This document shows, piece by piece, positions 1 through 7,456 of a stretch of 8,985 nucleotides of DNA. Made by a program: the position numbers and the translations under genes. The notes below the pieces were generated by a model, which saw only the letters and a list, made by a program, of their open reading frames with translations, was not told where the DNA came from and made no database searches. How positions within the stretch are numbered: the stretch's first letter is position 1; every line of letters begins with the position of its first letter. The stretch covers positions 1 to 8,985 of the forward strand of contig JAEYNH010000076.1 of the NCBI GenBank assembly GCA_023412655.1, written 5' to 3'. Origin of the DNA: Pseudomonadota bacterium. GTDB taxonomy: Bacteria; Pseudomonadota; Alphaproteobacteria; Caulobacterales; Caulobacteraceae.

Positions 1-12
1 CAAAATTCCCAT

Positions 13-21
13 GGAGAGGGG
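13..21 (+). promoter_or_regulatory. ribosome binding site of the first TonB-dependent receptor
   Basis: A purine-rich GGAGAGGGG ends 9 nt before the ATG at 31. It supports that ATG as the start and is the only clear signal in the 30 bases visible upstream. The promoter, if one is close, lies outside the window. Confidence 0.6.
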
Positions 22-30
22 CCTGTCGCC

Positions 31-2439
31 ATGAACTCGCACCGCGCGCGCACCGCGCTATTCCGTTCCGCCGCGCCAACGATCTTGGTGGCCGCCGCTG
101 CGCTGCTCGCCCCGGGCGTCGCCTTGGCCCAAGCTGCGGAATCGTCTTCCGTCCAGGTAAATTCCGGCGCGACGGAGATGTCTGAACTCGTCGTCACCGC
201 CCGCAAGCGGTCCGAGACCCTCCTGGAAACGCCCTTGGCCATCACCGCCATGTCGGCCGCCGCCATGGACCAGCGGGGCGTCGACGATCTGCTGGACGTC
301 GCCAACTTCACGCCATCGCTGAACATCACCCAGTTCGGCAACAGCACCACGAACCGTGGCTCGCAGACCGTCATCATCCGGGGCATGGTCCCCGGCACCA
401 CCTACAATCAGACCACGACCGTCTTCATCAACGGCGCGCCGCTGGCGGCCTCTGGCATCATCGACGGCATTTCCGACGTGGCCCAGATCGAAGTCATCAA
501 GGGTCCGCAGAGCGCCTATTTCGGCCGCTCGACTTTCGGCGGCGCGGTCAACATCGTCACCCGCGCGCCGGGCGATGAGTTCAAGGCCAGCGTCGATGTC
601 ACCTACGGTTCGTACGACTGGACCGACCTGAAGGCGACCGTCGAAGCTCCGATCATCCCGGGTATCCTCTCGGCCCGCCTGACCGGCCGGACCTACGACA
701 TCGACGGCTACTACGAGTCCGATCTGGTCCCCGGCTACAAGTACGGCGCGCAGTCCTCGAAGAACGTGCTGGGCGAGATCGCCTTCACCCCGAACGACGA
801 CCTGACCATCCGCGCATTCGGCGCCTACGTGGAGATGGACGACGGCTATCAGTCGTTCGTGCGCTTCCCACGCTCGACCTTCAACTGCAGCCCCTCCCCG
901 GGTCAGAGCATCATCTGCGGCGAGCTGCCGATGACCTACCCGAACACGCCCAATCCGGCGCCGGTCCCGCAATCGTTCATGGACGCGATCAACTCGCCTG
1001 AAGCCAAGGCGATGCGCTACCGGAACCTGGGCCTGGATCACGGCGGCTCGGCTACCGAAATCCGCATCGGCACGCTGAACATCAGCTACGACATCCCAGG
1101 CACGGGCCTGAACCTGAGCTCGGTCACCGCCGCCAACGATTCCTACGGCGACGTCCTGAGCGACAGCTCGAACCCCGGCGCCCCCGAATCGCAACGCCAG
1201 CCCGGCATCCTCGGCACCTACAACGGCGCCTTCAGCCAGGAAGTGCGCCTCACCAGCGATCAGTCCAAGCGCCTGCGCGGTCTGGTCGGTGTCAGCTACG
1301 GCTATCAGCGCCGCGCCAACACCAGCATGACGGTCACGGCTCCGGCCTACCAGTTCAACATCTCGGCGGGCGGCCCTTACAACCGCTACAAGACCTACGG
1401 CGTCTTCGCGAGCGCCACGTTCGACATCACCGACGAGCTGATCCTCAACGCCGAGGGCCGCTACCAGGAGACCGAGACGCTCGGCTACACGCGCACCGTC
1501 CTGAACGGCAAGGCCACCGAGCGTAGAGTTCCGGGCCTGGAAGACACCGCCAAGGAATTCCTGCCGCGCGTGATCCTCCAGTACAAGTTCGCGCCGGGCC
1601 ATCAGCTGTTCGCCACCTATGCCAAGGGCGCGAACCCGGGGATCTTCAACACCGCGTACGTCACCTACTCGCCAGCGCTTCAGCAATACCTGAGCGACCT
1701 GCTGGGCGGCGGCGTCTCGGCCAGCTCCGAAAAGATCACCAGCTACGAGATCGGCTATAAGGGCGAGTTGCTTGACGGCAAGCTGCAGCTGGACATCGGC
1801 GCCTACTACGCCGAATGGCGCGACCAGGTCATCGTCCAGGGTCTCCGGATCGTAAACCCGGCCCTCACCGGCATCCCCGGCACCCTGGCCACGAACATGT
1901 ACAGCAACCAGGGCGCCACCGACCTGATGGGCGTGGAAGCCAACTTCTACTACCGCCCCCTGCCCGGCCTGACGCTGAACGGCGGCGGCTCGATCAACGA
2001 CACCAAGATCCTGCGCTACACCAACACCAACAGCGCGCAGTTCCTGGGCTACTCGCCGGGCACCGCCCCGCTCGACCTGTATGAAGGCAACCGCCTGGCC
2101 TACGGCTCGAAGTACAGCGCCAACTTCAGCATCGACTACAATCGTCCGCTGATCGGCTCCGTCGACGGCTTCATCCACGTGGACGCATTCTACAAGAGCA
2201 AGCAGTTCGGCGAGCCGGGCAACTTCTACTGGACCCCGCCGACCAAGCGCGTGAACGTCCGGGCCGGCATCCACTACGAGGAGACCAAGGTCGAACTGTT
2301 CGTCGAAAACCTCTTCGACGACCGGGCTTACCTGAGCACCTCGCCGGCGTTCGACGCCACGGACGGCAACCGTCCGATCGCCGCGGCGGTCCTGCCGCTC
2401 CCCCGCCGGCTCGGCGTGCGGTTCCACACCGAGTTCTAG
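31..2439 (+). CDS. TonB-dependent outer-membrane receptor
   Basis: Complete 802-residue TBDR that should import a scarce substrate across the outer membrane using TonB/ExbBD energy. Residues 1 to about 33 form a signal peptide: basic start, Ala/Leu-rich core, ALA-QA cleavage site. A TonB-box-like segment (SELVVTARKR, 51-60) follows. The plug spans about 66-180 and includes the conserved IEVIKGPQSAYFGRSTFGG region (153-171) ending in NIVTR. The rest is a beta-barrel with alternating aromatic strands, a late ELFVENLFDD segment and a C-terminal Phe, as expected for BAM-dependent outer-membrane proteins. C286 and C296 lie in a predicted extracellular loop and could form a disulfide. The ATG at 31 is chosen because it has a Shine-Dalgarno and gives an intact signal peptide. 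A strong terminator follows the stop. Substrate is unknown: nothing in the sequence separates siderophore, vitamin, sugar or aromatic-compound receptors. Confidence 0.95.
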   Translation: MNSHRARTALFRSAAPTILVAAAALLAPGVALAQAAESSSVQVNSGATEMSELVVTARKRSETLLETPLAITAMSAAAMDQRGVDDLLDVANFTPSLNITQFGNSTTNRGSQTVIIRGMVPGTTYNQTTTVFINGAPLAASGIIDGISDVAQIEVIKGPQSAYFGRSTFGGAVNIVTRAPGDEFKASVDVTYGSYDWTDLKATVEAPIIPGILSARLTGRTYDIDGYYESDLVPGYKYGAQSSKNVLGEIAFTPNDDLTIRAFGAYVEMDDGYQSFVRFPRSTFNCSPSPGQSIICGELPMTYPNTPNPAPVPQSFMDAINSPEAKAMRYRNLGLDHGGSATEIRIGTLNISYDIPGTGLNLSSVTAANDSYGDVLSDSSNPGAPESQRQPGILGTYNGAFSQEVRLTSDQSKRLRGLVGVSYGYQRRANTSMTVTAPAYQFNISAGGPYNRYKTYGVFASATFDITDELILNAEGRYQETETLGYTRTVLNGKATERRVPGLEDTAKEFLPRVILQYKFAPGHQLFATYAKGANPGIFNTAYVTYSPALQQYLSDLLGGGVSASSEKITSYEIGYKGELLDGKLQLDIGAYYAEWRDQVIVQGLRIVNPALTGIPGTLATNMYSNQGATDLMGVEANFYYRPLPGLTLNGGGSINDTKILRYTNTNSAQFLGYSPGTAPLDLYEGNRLAYGSKYSANFSIDYNRPLIGSVDGFIHVDAFYKSKQFGEPGNFYWTPPTKRVNVRAGIHYEETKVELFVENLFDDRAYLSTSPAFDATDGNRPIAAAVLPLPRRLGVRFHTEF

Positions 2440-2444
2440 CGACC

Positions 2445-2482
2445 TCGGCCGCTGCGCTCCCGGCGCAGCGGCCGAATTCTTT
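2445..2482 (+). terminator. intrinsic terminator after the first TBDR
   Basis: A perfect 13-bp GC-rich stem (2445-2457 with 2463-2475) with a 5-nt loop starts 5 nt after the TBDR stop codon. It is followed by a short T-rich stretch (ATTCTTTC). This is a good rho-independent terminator, so the receptor is probably transcribed separately from the downstream permease, or only partly read through. The T-tract is short and interrupted, so some readthrough is plausible. Confidence 0.75.
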
Positions 2483-2567
2483 CGGCCCTCGGCGCGCCAG
2501 AGCGTCTCGGCCAACGATCGGTTTACGCCTCGCGGCCAAATACCCACAGCCTAGCCCGACTTGAGAT

Positions 2568-2571
2568 GGAG
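2568..2571 (+). promoter_or_regulatory. ribosome binding site of the first MFS permease
   Basis: GGAG lies 8 nt upstream of the ATG at 2580 and fixes that start. No convincing -35/-10 pair could be read in the roughly 90 bases between the terminator and this site. Confidence 0.55.
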
Positions 2572-2579
2572 CGCGCCGG

Positions 2580-3830
2580 ATGAGCACCGCCGCAAGCGAA
2601 TTTCGCCATGGATGGACAACCCTCCTGGCCAGCGCCGCGGGCGCGTGCGCGGGTCTGACGGGTCTGGCCTTCTACACCTTCGGTCTCTTCGTGAAGCCGC
2701 TGTCCGAGGCCTTCGGCTGGACGCGCGGCGAGATCACCCTGGGCATGAGCTTCATCACCCTGGGCACAGTGCTGACCGCCCCGCTGGTGGGCTGGCTGAT
2801 CGACCGGTATGGCGTCCGCAAGGTCGCCGGCCCCTCACTCCTCGGCATCGCGCTCGCCTTCGTGCTCGTCTCGCGGGTCGGACCTAGCCTCGCCGGGTTC
2901 TACGGCGCCTGCTTCGCCGTGGCCGTCCTTGGCTGCGCGACCTCCCCTGTCAGTTGGACCCGCGCGGTGAGCGAACGGTTCGTCCAGGCCCGCGGTCTGG
3001 CGCTGGGCCTTACCCTCCTGGGCAGCGCAGCGGCCGGGCTGGTGGGCGTACCCGCGGTCCAGTGGCTGATCATCAACCACGGATGGCGCAGCGGCTATCT
3101 CGGCATCGCCGCCTTCTGCGCGGCCGGCGCCTTCCCGCTCGTCATGTTCCTCCTGCGGGCCCGCCCGGCCGCCACGGGCGCCGTCGCCGCGGCGAACACG
3201 GCGATCGCGGCGCCGGCCACCGGAAACACTCTTCGCGAAGCCCTTCGATCGCCCGCCTTCTGGACCATCGCCATTGCGATCCTGGTGCTGATCACCGCCC
3301 AGAGCGGCACGATCATCCACCTCGTTCCTCTCCTCACCGACCGCGGCCTCGCACCCGTCGAGGCCGCCGGCCTGGCCGGCGTCATGGGCATCTCGGTGTT
3401 CGTGAGCCGGGTGGTCGTTGGCGGTTTGCTCGACCGGTTCTCGCCCCCCCTGGTGGCCGGCCTGACGCTTCTGGCTCCCGTCGTCTCCATGGTGATCCTC
3501 GCCTTCTGCGGCGACGACCGCTTCGCCATCACCATCGCCGTCCTGCTCCTGGGCCTCGCGGCCGGCGCCGAGATCGACTTCCTCTCGTTCTTCGCCGCCC
3601 GTCACTTTGGCATGCGGGCCTATGGCCGCATCTACGGCTGGCTGTTCGCCATGTTCAGCATGGGCAACGGCATCGGCGCTCCGCTCGTGGGGGCGCTGTA
3701 CGACAGCACGGGCGGATACCAGGTCGCCATTTGGGGGGCGGCGGGCCTGTTCCTGAGCGGCGCGGCGCTGTTTGGGTCCCTGGGCTTCCGACCGATCTGG
3801 TGCGAGACGACGGAAGCGGCGCGAGCGTAG
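2580..3830 (+). CDS. MFS transporter, monocarboxylate/oxalate-formate antiporter-like
   Basis: A 416-residue inner-membrane carrier with about 12 hydrophobic segments, in two halves joined by an Ala-rich cytoplasmic loop around residues 192-220. The canonical MFS motif A, G-x3-D-R-x-G-x-R-K, is at residues 71-81 (GWLIDRYGVRK). A degenerate second copy is at 281-286 (GGLLDR). The early segment FYTFGLFVKPLSEAFGW (31-47) and the later GAEIDFLSFFAARHFG (329-344) followed by YGRIYG resemble the MCT/OFA/CynX-like branch, whose characterised members move small organic anions; this subfamily call is inference. The start is an ATG with GGAG 8 nt upstream. The gene lies 140 nt after the TBDR behind a terminator and 7 nt before the cysteine-rich gene, with which it very likely forms an operon. 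Inner-membrane export or uptake cannot be decided from the sequence. Confidence 0.9.
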   Translation: MSTAASEFRHGWTTLLASAAGACAGLTGLAFYTFGLFVKPLSEAFGWTRGEITLGMSFITLGTVLTAPLVGWLIDRYGVRKVAGPSLLGIALAFVLVSRVGPSLAGFYGACFAVAVLGCATSPVSWTRAVSERFVQARGLALGLTLLGSAAAGLVGVPAVQWLIINHGWRSGYLGIAAFCAAGAFPLVMFLLRARPAATGAVAAANTAIAAPATGNTLREALRSPAFWTIAIAILVLITAQSGTIIHLVPLLTDRGLAPVEAAGLAGVMGISVFVSRVVVGGLLDRFSPPLVAGLTLLAPVVSMVILAFCGDDRFAITIAVLLLGLAAGAEIDFLSFFAARHFGMRAYGRIYGWLFAMFSMGNGIGAPLVGALYDSTGGYQVAIWGAAGLFLSGAALFGSLGFRPIWCETTEAARA

Positions 3831-3837
3831 CTTGCCG

Positions 3838-4320
3838 ATGACCGAGCCCGGCCGCACGGAGGACCCGGACCGCAATCCCTGCGGCGAGTGTGACCTGTGC
3901 TGCCGGCTGCTCGGCAACGAAGCCCTGGGCAAGCCCCCCGGCCCCCTCTGCGGGCACTATGACGGCGGATGCGCCATCTACACGGACCGTCCGGCGCCCT
4001 GCCGCGGCTTCCACTGTCTCTGGCTGAAGGCCGAACGGTTGCCCGCCGCGGCCCGCCTGGGGGCAGAGTGGCGGCCGGACAAGGCTGGCTTCATGATGTA
4101 TGCCGAGCCCAGCGGGATGCGCACCAATGTGGTCGTGGAACCCACCAACCCCGGGGCTTGGCGACGGCCGCCGTATGCGGACTACATGGCCCGCCTGGCT
4201 CGCCGGGCGGCCGAAGGCCACGAGCTAGTGGTTCATGTGGGCGAGACCCGCACCGTTGTGCGGCCCGGTGAGACCGCTGAACGGGTGGTTCAGGCCCTGG
4301 CGCGGCCGGCCAAAGCCTAG
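3838..4320 (+). CDS. YkgJ-type cysteine-cluster protein (putative metal-binding)
   Basis: A 160-residue soluble protein whose N-terminal third carries eight cysteines: C15, C18, C21, C22 (CGECDLCC), then C38, C45, C55 and C60. The pattern CxxCxxCC, then C-x6-C-x-IY-x3-P-x2-C-R-x-F, is the signature of the YkgJ/UPF0153 family, annotated as zinc- or iron-chelating but without a settled biochemical role. Residues 61-160 are cysteine-free. The ATG at 3838 is preferred because it starts just before the cluster and sits 7 nt after the permease stop. The frame is open further upstream (TTG at 3772, TTG at 3832), but those starts overlap or abut the permease and add only basic, unconserved-looking sequence. 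No good Shine-Dalgarno is visible, so translation probably depends on ribosomes finishing the permease. A functional link to that permease is unproven. Confidence 0.85.
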   Translation: MTEPGRTEDPDRNPCGECDLCCRLLGNEALGKPPGPLCGHYDGGCAIYTDRPAPCRGFHCLWLKAERLPAAARLGAEWRPDKAGFMMYAEPSGMRTNVVVEPTNPGAWRRPPYADYMARLARRAAEGHELVVHVGETRTVVRPGETAERVVQALARPAKA

Positions 4321-4510
4321 GCTCCGCCTCGGTGCGTGGATCTGGCCCCTGCACCAAAAGCCTGGCGTCCGGAAGCCTCAGCCATCGTCGCCGGAAGCGC
4401 GCCGAGTTCGGCGTACGCCTCACGCCCCCTCATTTCATTCGGCGTCCCGCGACGTCGCGGAACGGGGTTTCGCGAGCCTGACCACAGCGCGCTCCTCCGT
4501 ACAGAGCCTG
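4321..4510. other. convergent intergenic region with a 14-bp palindrome
   Basis: This 190-nt gap separates the 3' ends of the + and - strand arms. It holds no credible gene: the frames crossing it are out-of-frame extensions of neighbours. It contains a perfect 14-bp palindrome at 4447-4460 (CCGCGACGTCGCGG), which extends imperfectly to 4444-4463, and a small hairpin at 4400-4413 (5-bp stem, AGTT loop). Either might help end transcription from both sides, but neither has a clean T-tract. Confidence 0.4.
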
Positions 4511-5941
4511 CTATCGCGCCACGATATCGCGGCGCAGCCATCTGCACGTCAGCAGGAAGCAGGCGCCTGAGATTATGTAGAAGGTGGACGTCACCAACAT
4601 GGCGTCCTTCAGGCTCTGCGGATGAACGAGGTCGCACACGGCTTTCAAGTCTGTGCTCAGATCGGCGACCGCGACGCCCTCGCACGCCTTCCGCGTCAGT
4701 TCGGCTGCGCCCAGACCTGTGGTCTGTATGCTGAATATCACGTCGCTGAGCACGCCGATGAAAAGGGGGCCTAGTCCGTACCCCAGGAGGTTGACGATGA
4801 AGAGCAGCACAGCCGTCGCCACTGCGCGCACCTGCGCCGACACCACTCCTTGGGCGATGGTGTACTGGGCAGCCAGATAGCCGTACTTCACGGCGCCGCC
4901 GATGCAGAGGCCGACAAGGGCGAACCACAGATGTTGGGTGGTGAATGCCCACAGGTAGAACGGCACGGAAAGGATGAGGCCGATACCCGGTAGCCAGGCG
5001 ATGGCGTTGGGGTGGCGTCGTCCAAGGCGTTCGGCAAGCCACCCTGTCGTCAGTGTCCCGATTGCTGAGGCGGCCGCCACCGGCGCATTGATCAGCACAG
5101 CGGCCTCGCCAGCGGTCAGGTTGAAGCTCCGGGCCATGAAAAGAGACTGGAACGAGGCGATGCCATATCCGCAGAAGGCTGCGATCGTCGCGCCAGCCGC
5201 CATGGCCCAGAACGATCTTTTTCCGGCAAGTTCGCGCAGGCCGTCCGCGAACCTCGGCCTTTCTCGGCGCGGAGCGCCTGGAGGATCGGTGTAACCGCGC
5301 GGCGGCTCGCGCACGGTGAGCTTCAGCAGCGCGGCGATCAGAAGGCCTGGAAGACCGACCACCACGAATGCCCAGCGCCAACCAAATGCGTCGGTCACCG
5401 GCCCGCCGATGAGATTGGCCAGTACTGTGCCAAGGGTGACGCCCATAGCGTAGTAGCCCAGGGCGGTGGAGCGCCGGGCGGGCGGGTAGTAGTCGGCGAT
5501 CAGGGAATTGGCCGGCGGGGTGCAGCCCGCCTCGCCGATGCCCACCCCCACGCGGCAGGCGAGCAGGATCCAGAAGGCGCCGATGGTGATCGAGCCCACC
5601 GTCACGTCCACCGCCAGCCCACAGAGCGCCGTCATCAGCGACCAGAGCGCCACGCAGATGGTCATGATCCAGATTCGGTGGCGGGTCTCCGCCACCTGCG
5701 CCAGGGGTATCCCGACGAAGGTGTACAACAGCGCGAAACCGAAGCCCGTAAGCAGGCCGAAGGCCGTGTCGGAAATGCCCAGTTCCGGCTTCATCGCGGG
5801 GGCTACGACGGCGAGCAAGCCTCGGTCGACGAAGTTCAGGATGTAGATCAGCAGCAGTGCGTTCAGCACGTAGCTGCGGTACCCCCGAGAGCCAAAGCCG
5901 TTGATGTGGCCGTCCGTGGCCGTGGCGGAGTCGGCGCTCAC
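4511..5941 (-). CDS. spinster-type MFS transporter
   Basis: A 476-residue inner-membrane carrier. The first segment with NFVDRGLLAV (36-45), then KPELGISDTAFGLLTG (51-66), GIPLA (77-81) and GVGIGEAGCTPPANSLIADY (132-151) follow the pattern of bacterial spinster-like MFS proteins. Those are often found beside TBDRs and catabolic genes in sphingomonads and Caulobacterales. The motif A position is degenerate: AQVAETRHR (81-89) has E-T where the family usually has D-R. The loop before the last membrane segment (about 404-445) is long and carries C420 and C436. The start is a GTG at 5939-5941 whose GTGA overlaps the stop of the PrpD-family gene, so the two are almost surely one operon with coupled translation. 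Likely role: moving the substrate or product handled by the upstream protein. Substrate unknown. Confidence 0.92.
   Translation of the reverse strand: MSADSATATDGHINGFGSRGYRSYVLNALLLIYILNFVDRGLLAVVAPAMKPELGISDTAFGLLTGFGFALLYTFVGIPLAQVAETRHRIWIMTICVALWSLMTALCGLAVDVTVGSITIGAFWILLACRVGVGIGEAGCTPPANSLIADYYPPARRSTALGYYAMGVTLGTVLANLIGGPVTDAFGWRWAFVVVGLPGLLIAALLKLTVREPPRGYTDPPGAPRRERPRFADGLRELAGKRSFWAMAAGATIAAFCGYGIASFQSLFMARSFNLTAGEAAVLINAPVAAASAIGTLTTGWLAERLGRRHPNAIAWLPGIGLILSVPFYLWAFTTQHLWFALVGLCIGGAVKYGYLAAQYTIAQGVVSAQVRAVATAVLLFIVNLLGYGLGPLFIGVLSDVIFSIQTTGLGAAELTRKACEGVAVADLSTDLKAVCDLVHPQSLKDAMLVTSTFYIISGACFLLTCRWLRRDIVAR
5938..5941 (-). other. GTGA stop/start overlap, PrpD-family gene to spinster MFS
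   Basis: On the minus strand the GTG start of the permease and the TGA stop of the PrpD-family gene share the four bases GTGA. No strong Shine-Dalgarno precedes the GTG, so termination-reinitiation is the likely way the permease is translated. Confidence 0.8.
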
Positions 5942-7380
5942 CGGGCGATCAGGTCCACGAGGTCGGCCGCCCGCCGCTCGGCCTCAAGGTTGCGGACCCG
6001 GCCGACAATCTCCGCCGCCCGGTCCGGCCCAAGGGCAGGCGCCATAAGACCTAGCGCCTTCTGTTCCACTTCGGACCGGCTCATCGGATGCGACGGGAAG
6101 CCGACCACGTGCGGCACAAAGATCTCGTGTCGGATCCCGGATGCCTCCCACACGCTCAAGCGGGCGGACTCGCGGCGCGGCTCGTCTGGACCGTGCTCCT
6201 GCGTGGGATCATGGACCACATGCACGCGCGCCATGAGTTCGCGCACCGCCGGATCGTTATGCATGCGTTCGAGCGACTGGGCCGCCACGAAATCCAGTTC
6301 ACCGTCGAGCAGGATGATCGCCATGAGATAACGCAGATTGAGCGCGGGCATCTCCGCATCGCGGAATGCTTCCCAGCGGCCGGGCATCGCGATGCTGACC
6401 TTCTCCACCTGGTCGACCCTGATGCGTGGGAGCAACTCGAGCAGTCCCTGCACGGCCGGCTGCGTCGGCCCGCCGACCGGGAACCGCTTGTAGGCTGTGA
6501 GGGGGAGTTCCGATCGCACCCCGAGATCCTCGACCAGGTAGGCGCGATCTCCGTCCGAACCCGGCCCCGAAAAGGTCGCCGATCCCATCCATCCCCCGGG
6601 GTGGTCGAGCGCATTGCGCACCCCCCTGAATCCCGCCTCGACGAAAAGCGCGGCCTGAAGGCCGGCACGCGCGCCGAGGCCTGCGAAGACGAAGGATTTC
6701 TCGATGTGCTCCACGTCCAGAAGCCACTGGTAGCAGCCGGACGCTTGCTGGGCGCAGTACGATAGCAGGTCCCCGATCCGCTCTTCCGGCAGGCGGAGCA
6801 TCGAGGCGGCCGCGGCGGCGACGCCAAACACCGGTCCAATGCCGTGGTTGGCGATATTGAAGCGGCGCAGGTTGTCGATCCCCAGCGCCCGGGGCATCCG
6901 GCCCGCGAGCTCATAGCCCGTGATAACGGCGCGCACGACCGCGTCGCCATCGCCGCCGCGCAGCTCGGCCAGCGAGAGCGCCGTGCTGACGATCGAGGGA
7001 CCAGGCTGCACGAAGGATGAAGGGATGAAGTCGTTTATCTCCGCCCCATGGCCAGCCATCGCGCTGGCGAAAACCGCATCGATCAGCGCGGCCCTGTCCG
7101 TGGTCCCGAGGATGGTCACTGCGCTGCGGCGGGCATCTCCGCTCTGCTCGAGGGCAAATTTGCGCGCGAGAACCGAGGGCTCAAGGTCGCGGCACGCGAC
7201 GATCGAAGCCAGCGTGTCGAGGATATGACGCTTTGCGAGATCACGCGTATCAGCGGGAACGTCGGCCTGCTGTGAGCCGGCTATGAACCGGCTCAGAGGA
7301 CCCGTGACGGTCGGCTGCAGCAGCCCCGCCGCTGTGTCCCCTGAAGAACCCCCAGGAACCCTATCTGACTGCGCGCTCAT
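5938..7380 (-). CDS. MmgE/PrpD family protein with a divergent active site
   Basis: A 480-residue cytoplasmic protein of the length usual for MmgE/PrpD. Family landmarks: KRHILDTLASIVAC (50-63), AGHGAEINDFIPSSFVQPGP (109-128), then ALSLAE (134-139), NHGIGPVFGVAAAAA (178-192), EKSFVFAGLGARAGLQAA (227-244) and YKRFPVGGPTQPAV (297-310). An all-helical N-terminal domain to about 270 and a smaller C-terminal alpha/beta domain are expected. Known members include 2-methylcitrate dehydratase, cis-aconitate decarboxylase and iminodisuccinate epimerase. The residues usually found at the catalytic site are altered: the D..DDTH..H-P segment reads E114, N116, D117, F118, Q125-P; the K-x2-H segment keeps K228 but has no His; the later His-Pro is Q307-P308. 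PrpD activity should therefore not be assumed. The ATG start has GGAG 5 nt upstream. It lies downstream of a TBDR and overlaps the permease gene. Confidence 0.9.
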   Translation of the reverse strand: MSAQSDRVPGGSSGDTAAGLLQPTVTGPLSRFIAGSQQADVPADTRDLAKRHILDTLASIVACRDLEPSVLARKFALEQSGDARRSAVTILGTTDRAALIDAVFASAMAGHGAEINDFIPSSFVQPGPSIVSTALSLAELRGGDGDAVVRAVITGYELAGRMPRALGIDNLRRFNIANHGIGPVFGVAAAAASMLRLPEERIGDLLSYCAQQASGCYQWLLDVEHIEKSFVFAGLGARAGLQAALFVEAGFRGVRNALDHPGGWMGSATFSGPGSDGDRAYLVEDLGVRSELPLTAYKRFPVGGPTQPAVQGLLELLPRIRVDQVEKVSIAMPGRWEAFRDAEMPALNLRYLMAIILLDGELDFVAAQSLERMHNDPAVRELMARVHVVHDPTQEHGPDEPRRESARLSVWEASGIRHEIFVPHVVGFPSHPMSRSEVEQKALGLMAPALGPDRAAEIVGRVRNLEAERRAADLVDLIAR

Positions 7381-7385
7381 CGCGT

Positions 7386-7389
7386 CTCC
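7386..7389 (-). promoter_or_regulatory. ribosome binding site of the PrpD-family gene
   Basis: On the minus strand GGAG (within TGGAGA) lies 5 nt before the ATG at 7378-7380 and supports that start. No convincing promoter could be read between it and the hairpins upstream. Confidence 0.6.
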
Positions 7390-7424
7390 ATCGGCATCGT
7401 TCGCCGCTTCAAGTTGTCGGGTGA

Positions 7425-7452
7425 GCCGGATGCGACTGGCGGCGCATCCGGC
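7425..7452 (-). terminator. promoter-proximal hairpin of a tandem pair
   Basis: A perfect 10-bp stem (7425-7434 with 7443-7452, GCCGGATGCG and its complement) and an 8-nt loop. On the minus strand it follows the first hairpin by only 4 nt and ends 44 nt before the PrpD-family ATG. No T-tract follows it (the next bases are TCACCCGACAAC), so the call as a terminator is tentative. It could equally stabilise or separate the upstream and downstream messages. Confidence 0.45.
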
Positions 7453-7456
7453 CCGA

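Noticed and set aside
58..2547. 829-codon open frame antisense to the first TBDR gene
   Set aside because: It mirrors the receptor gene almost base for base. Its translation is dominated by Val, Arg, Asp, Gly and Ala with no domain or membrane pattern, which is what the antisense frame of a GC-rich gene gives. The sense frame has a signal peptide, plug and barrel.
3772..3837. Longer N-terminus for the YkgJ-type protein from a TTG at 3772
   Set aside because: It would overlap the permease gene by nearly 60 nt and add a basic stretch unrelated to the family. The ATG at 3838 places the cysteine cluster at the usual distance from the N-terminus.
2835..3932. 365-codon open frame antisense to the first MFS gene
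   Set aside because: The product is very hydrophilic (Arg, Gly, Glu, Gln, His) without recognisable motifs and crosses the junction of two convincing sense genes.
4317..5381. 354-codon minus-strand frame overlapping the spinster-type permease
   Set aside because: It is an out-of-frame reading of the permease gene on the same strand, Arg/Ser/Pro-rich and without motifs, while the overlapping permease frame is clearly real.
5678..6765. Plus-strand frames of about 220 codons antisense to the PrpD-family and permease genes
   Set aside because: They have no recognisable domain, have Arg- and Ala-rich biased composition, and lie opposite genes with clear family signatures.
7381..7424. Promoter with TTGAAG as a -35 box upstream of the PrpD-family gene
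   Set aside because: The expected -10 position would fall at or inside the ribosome binding site and start codon, and no TATAAT-like sequence is there.
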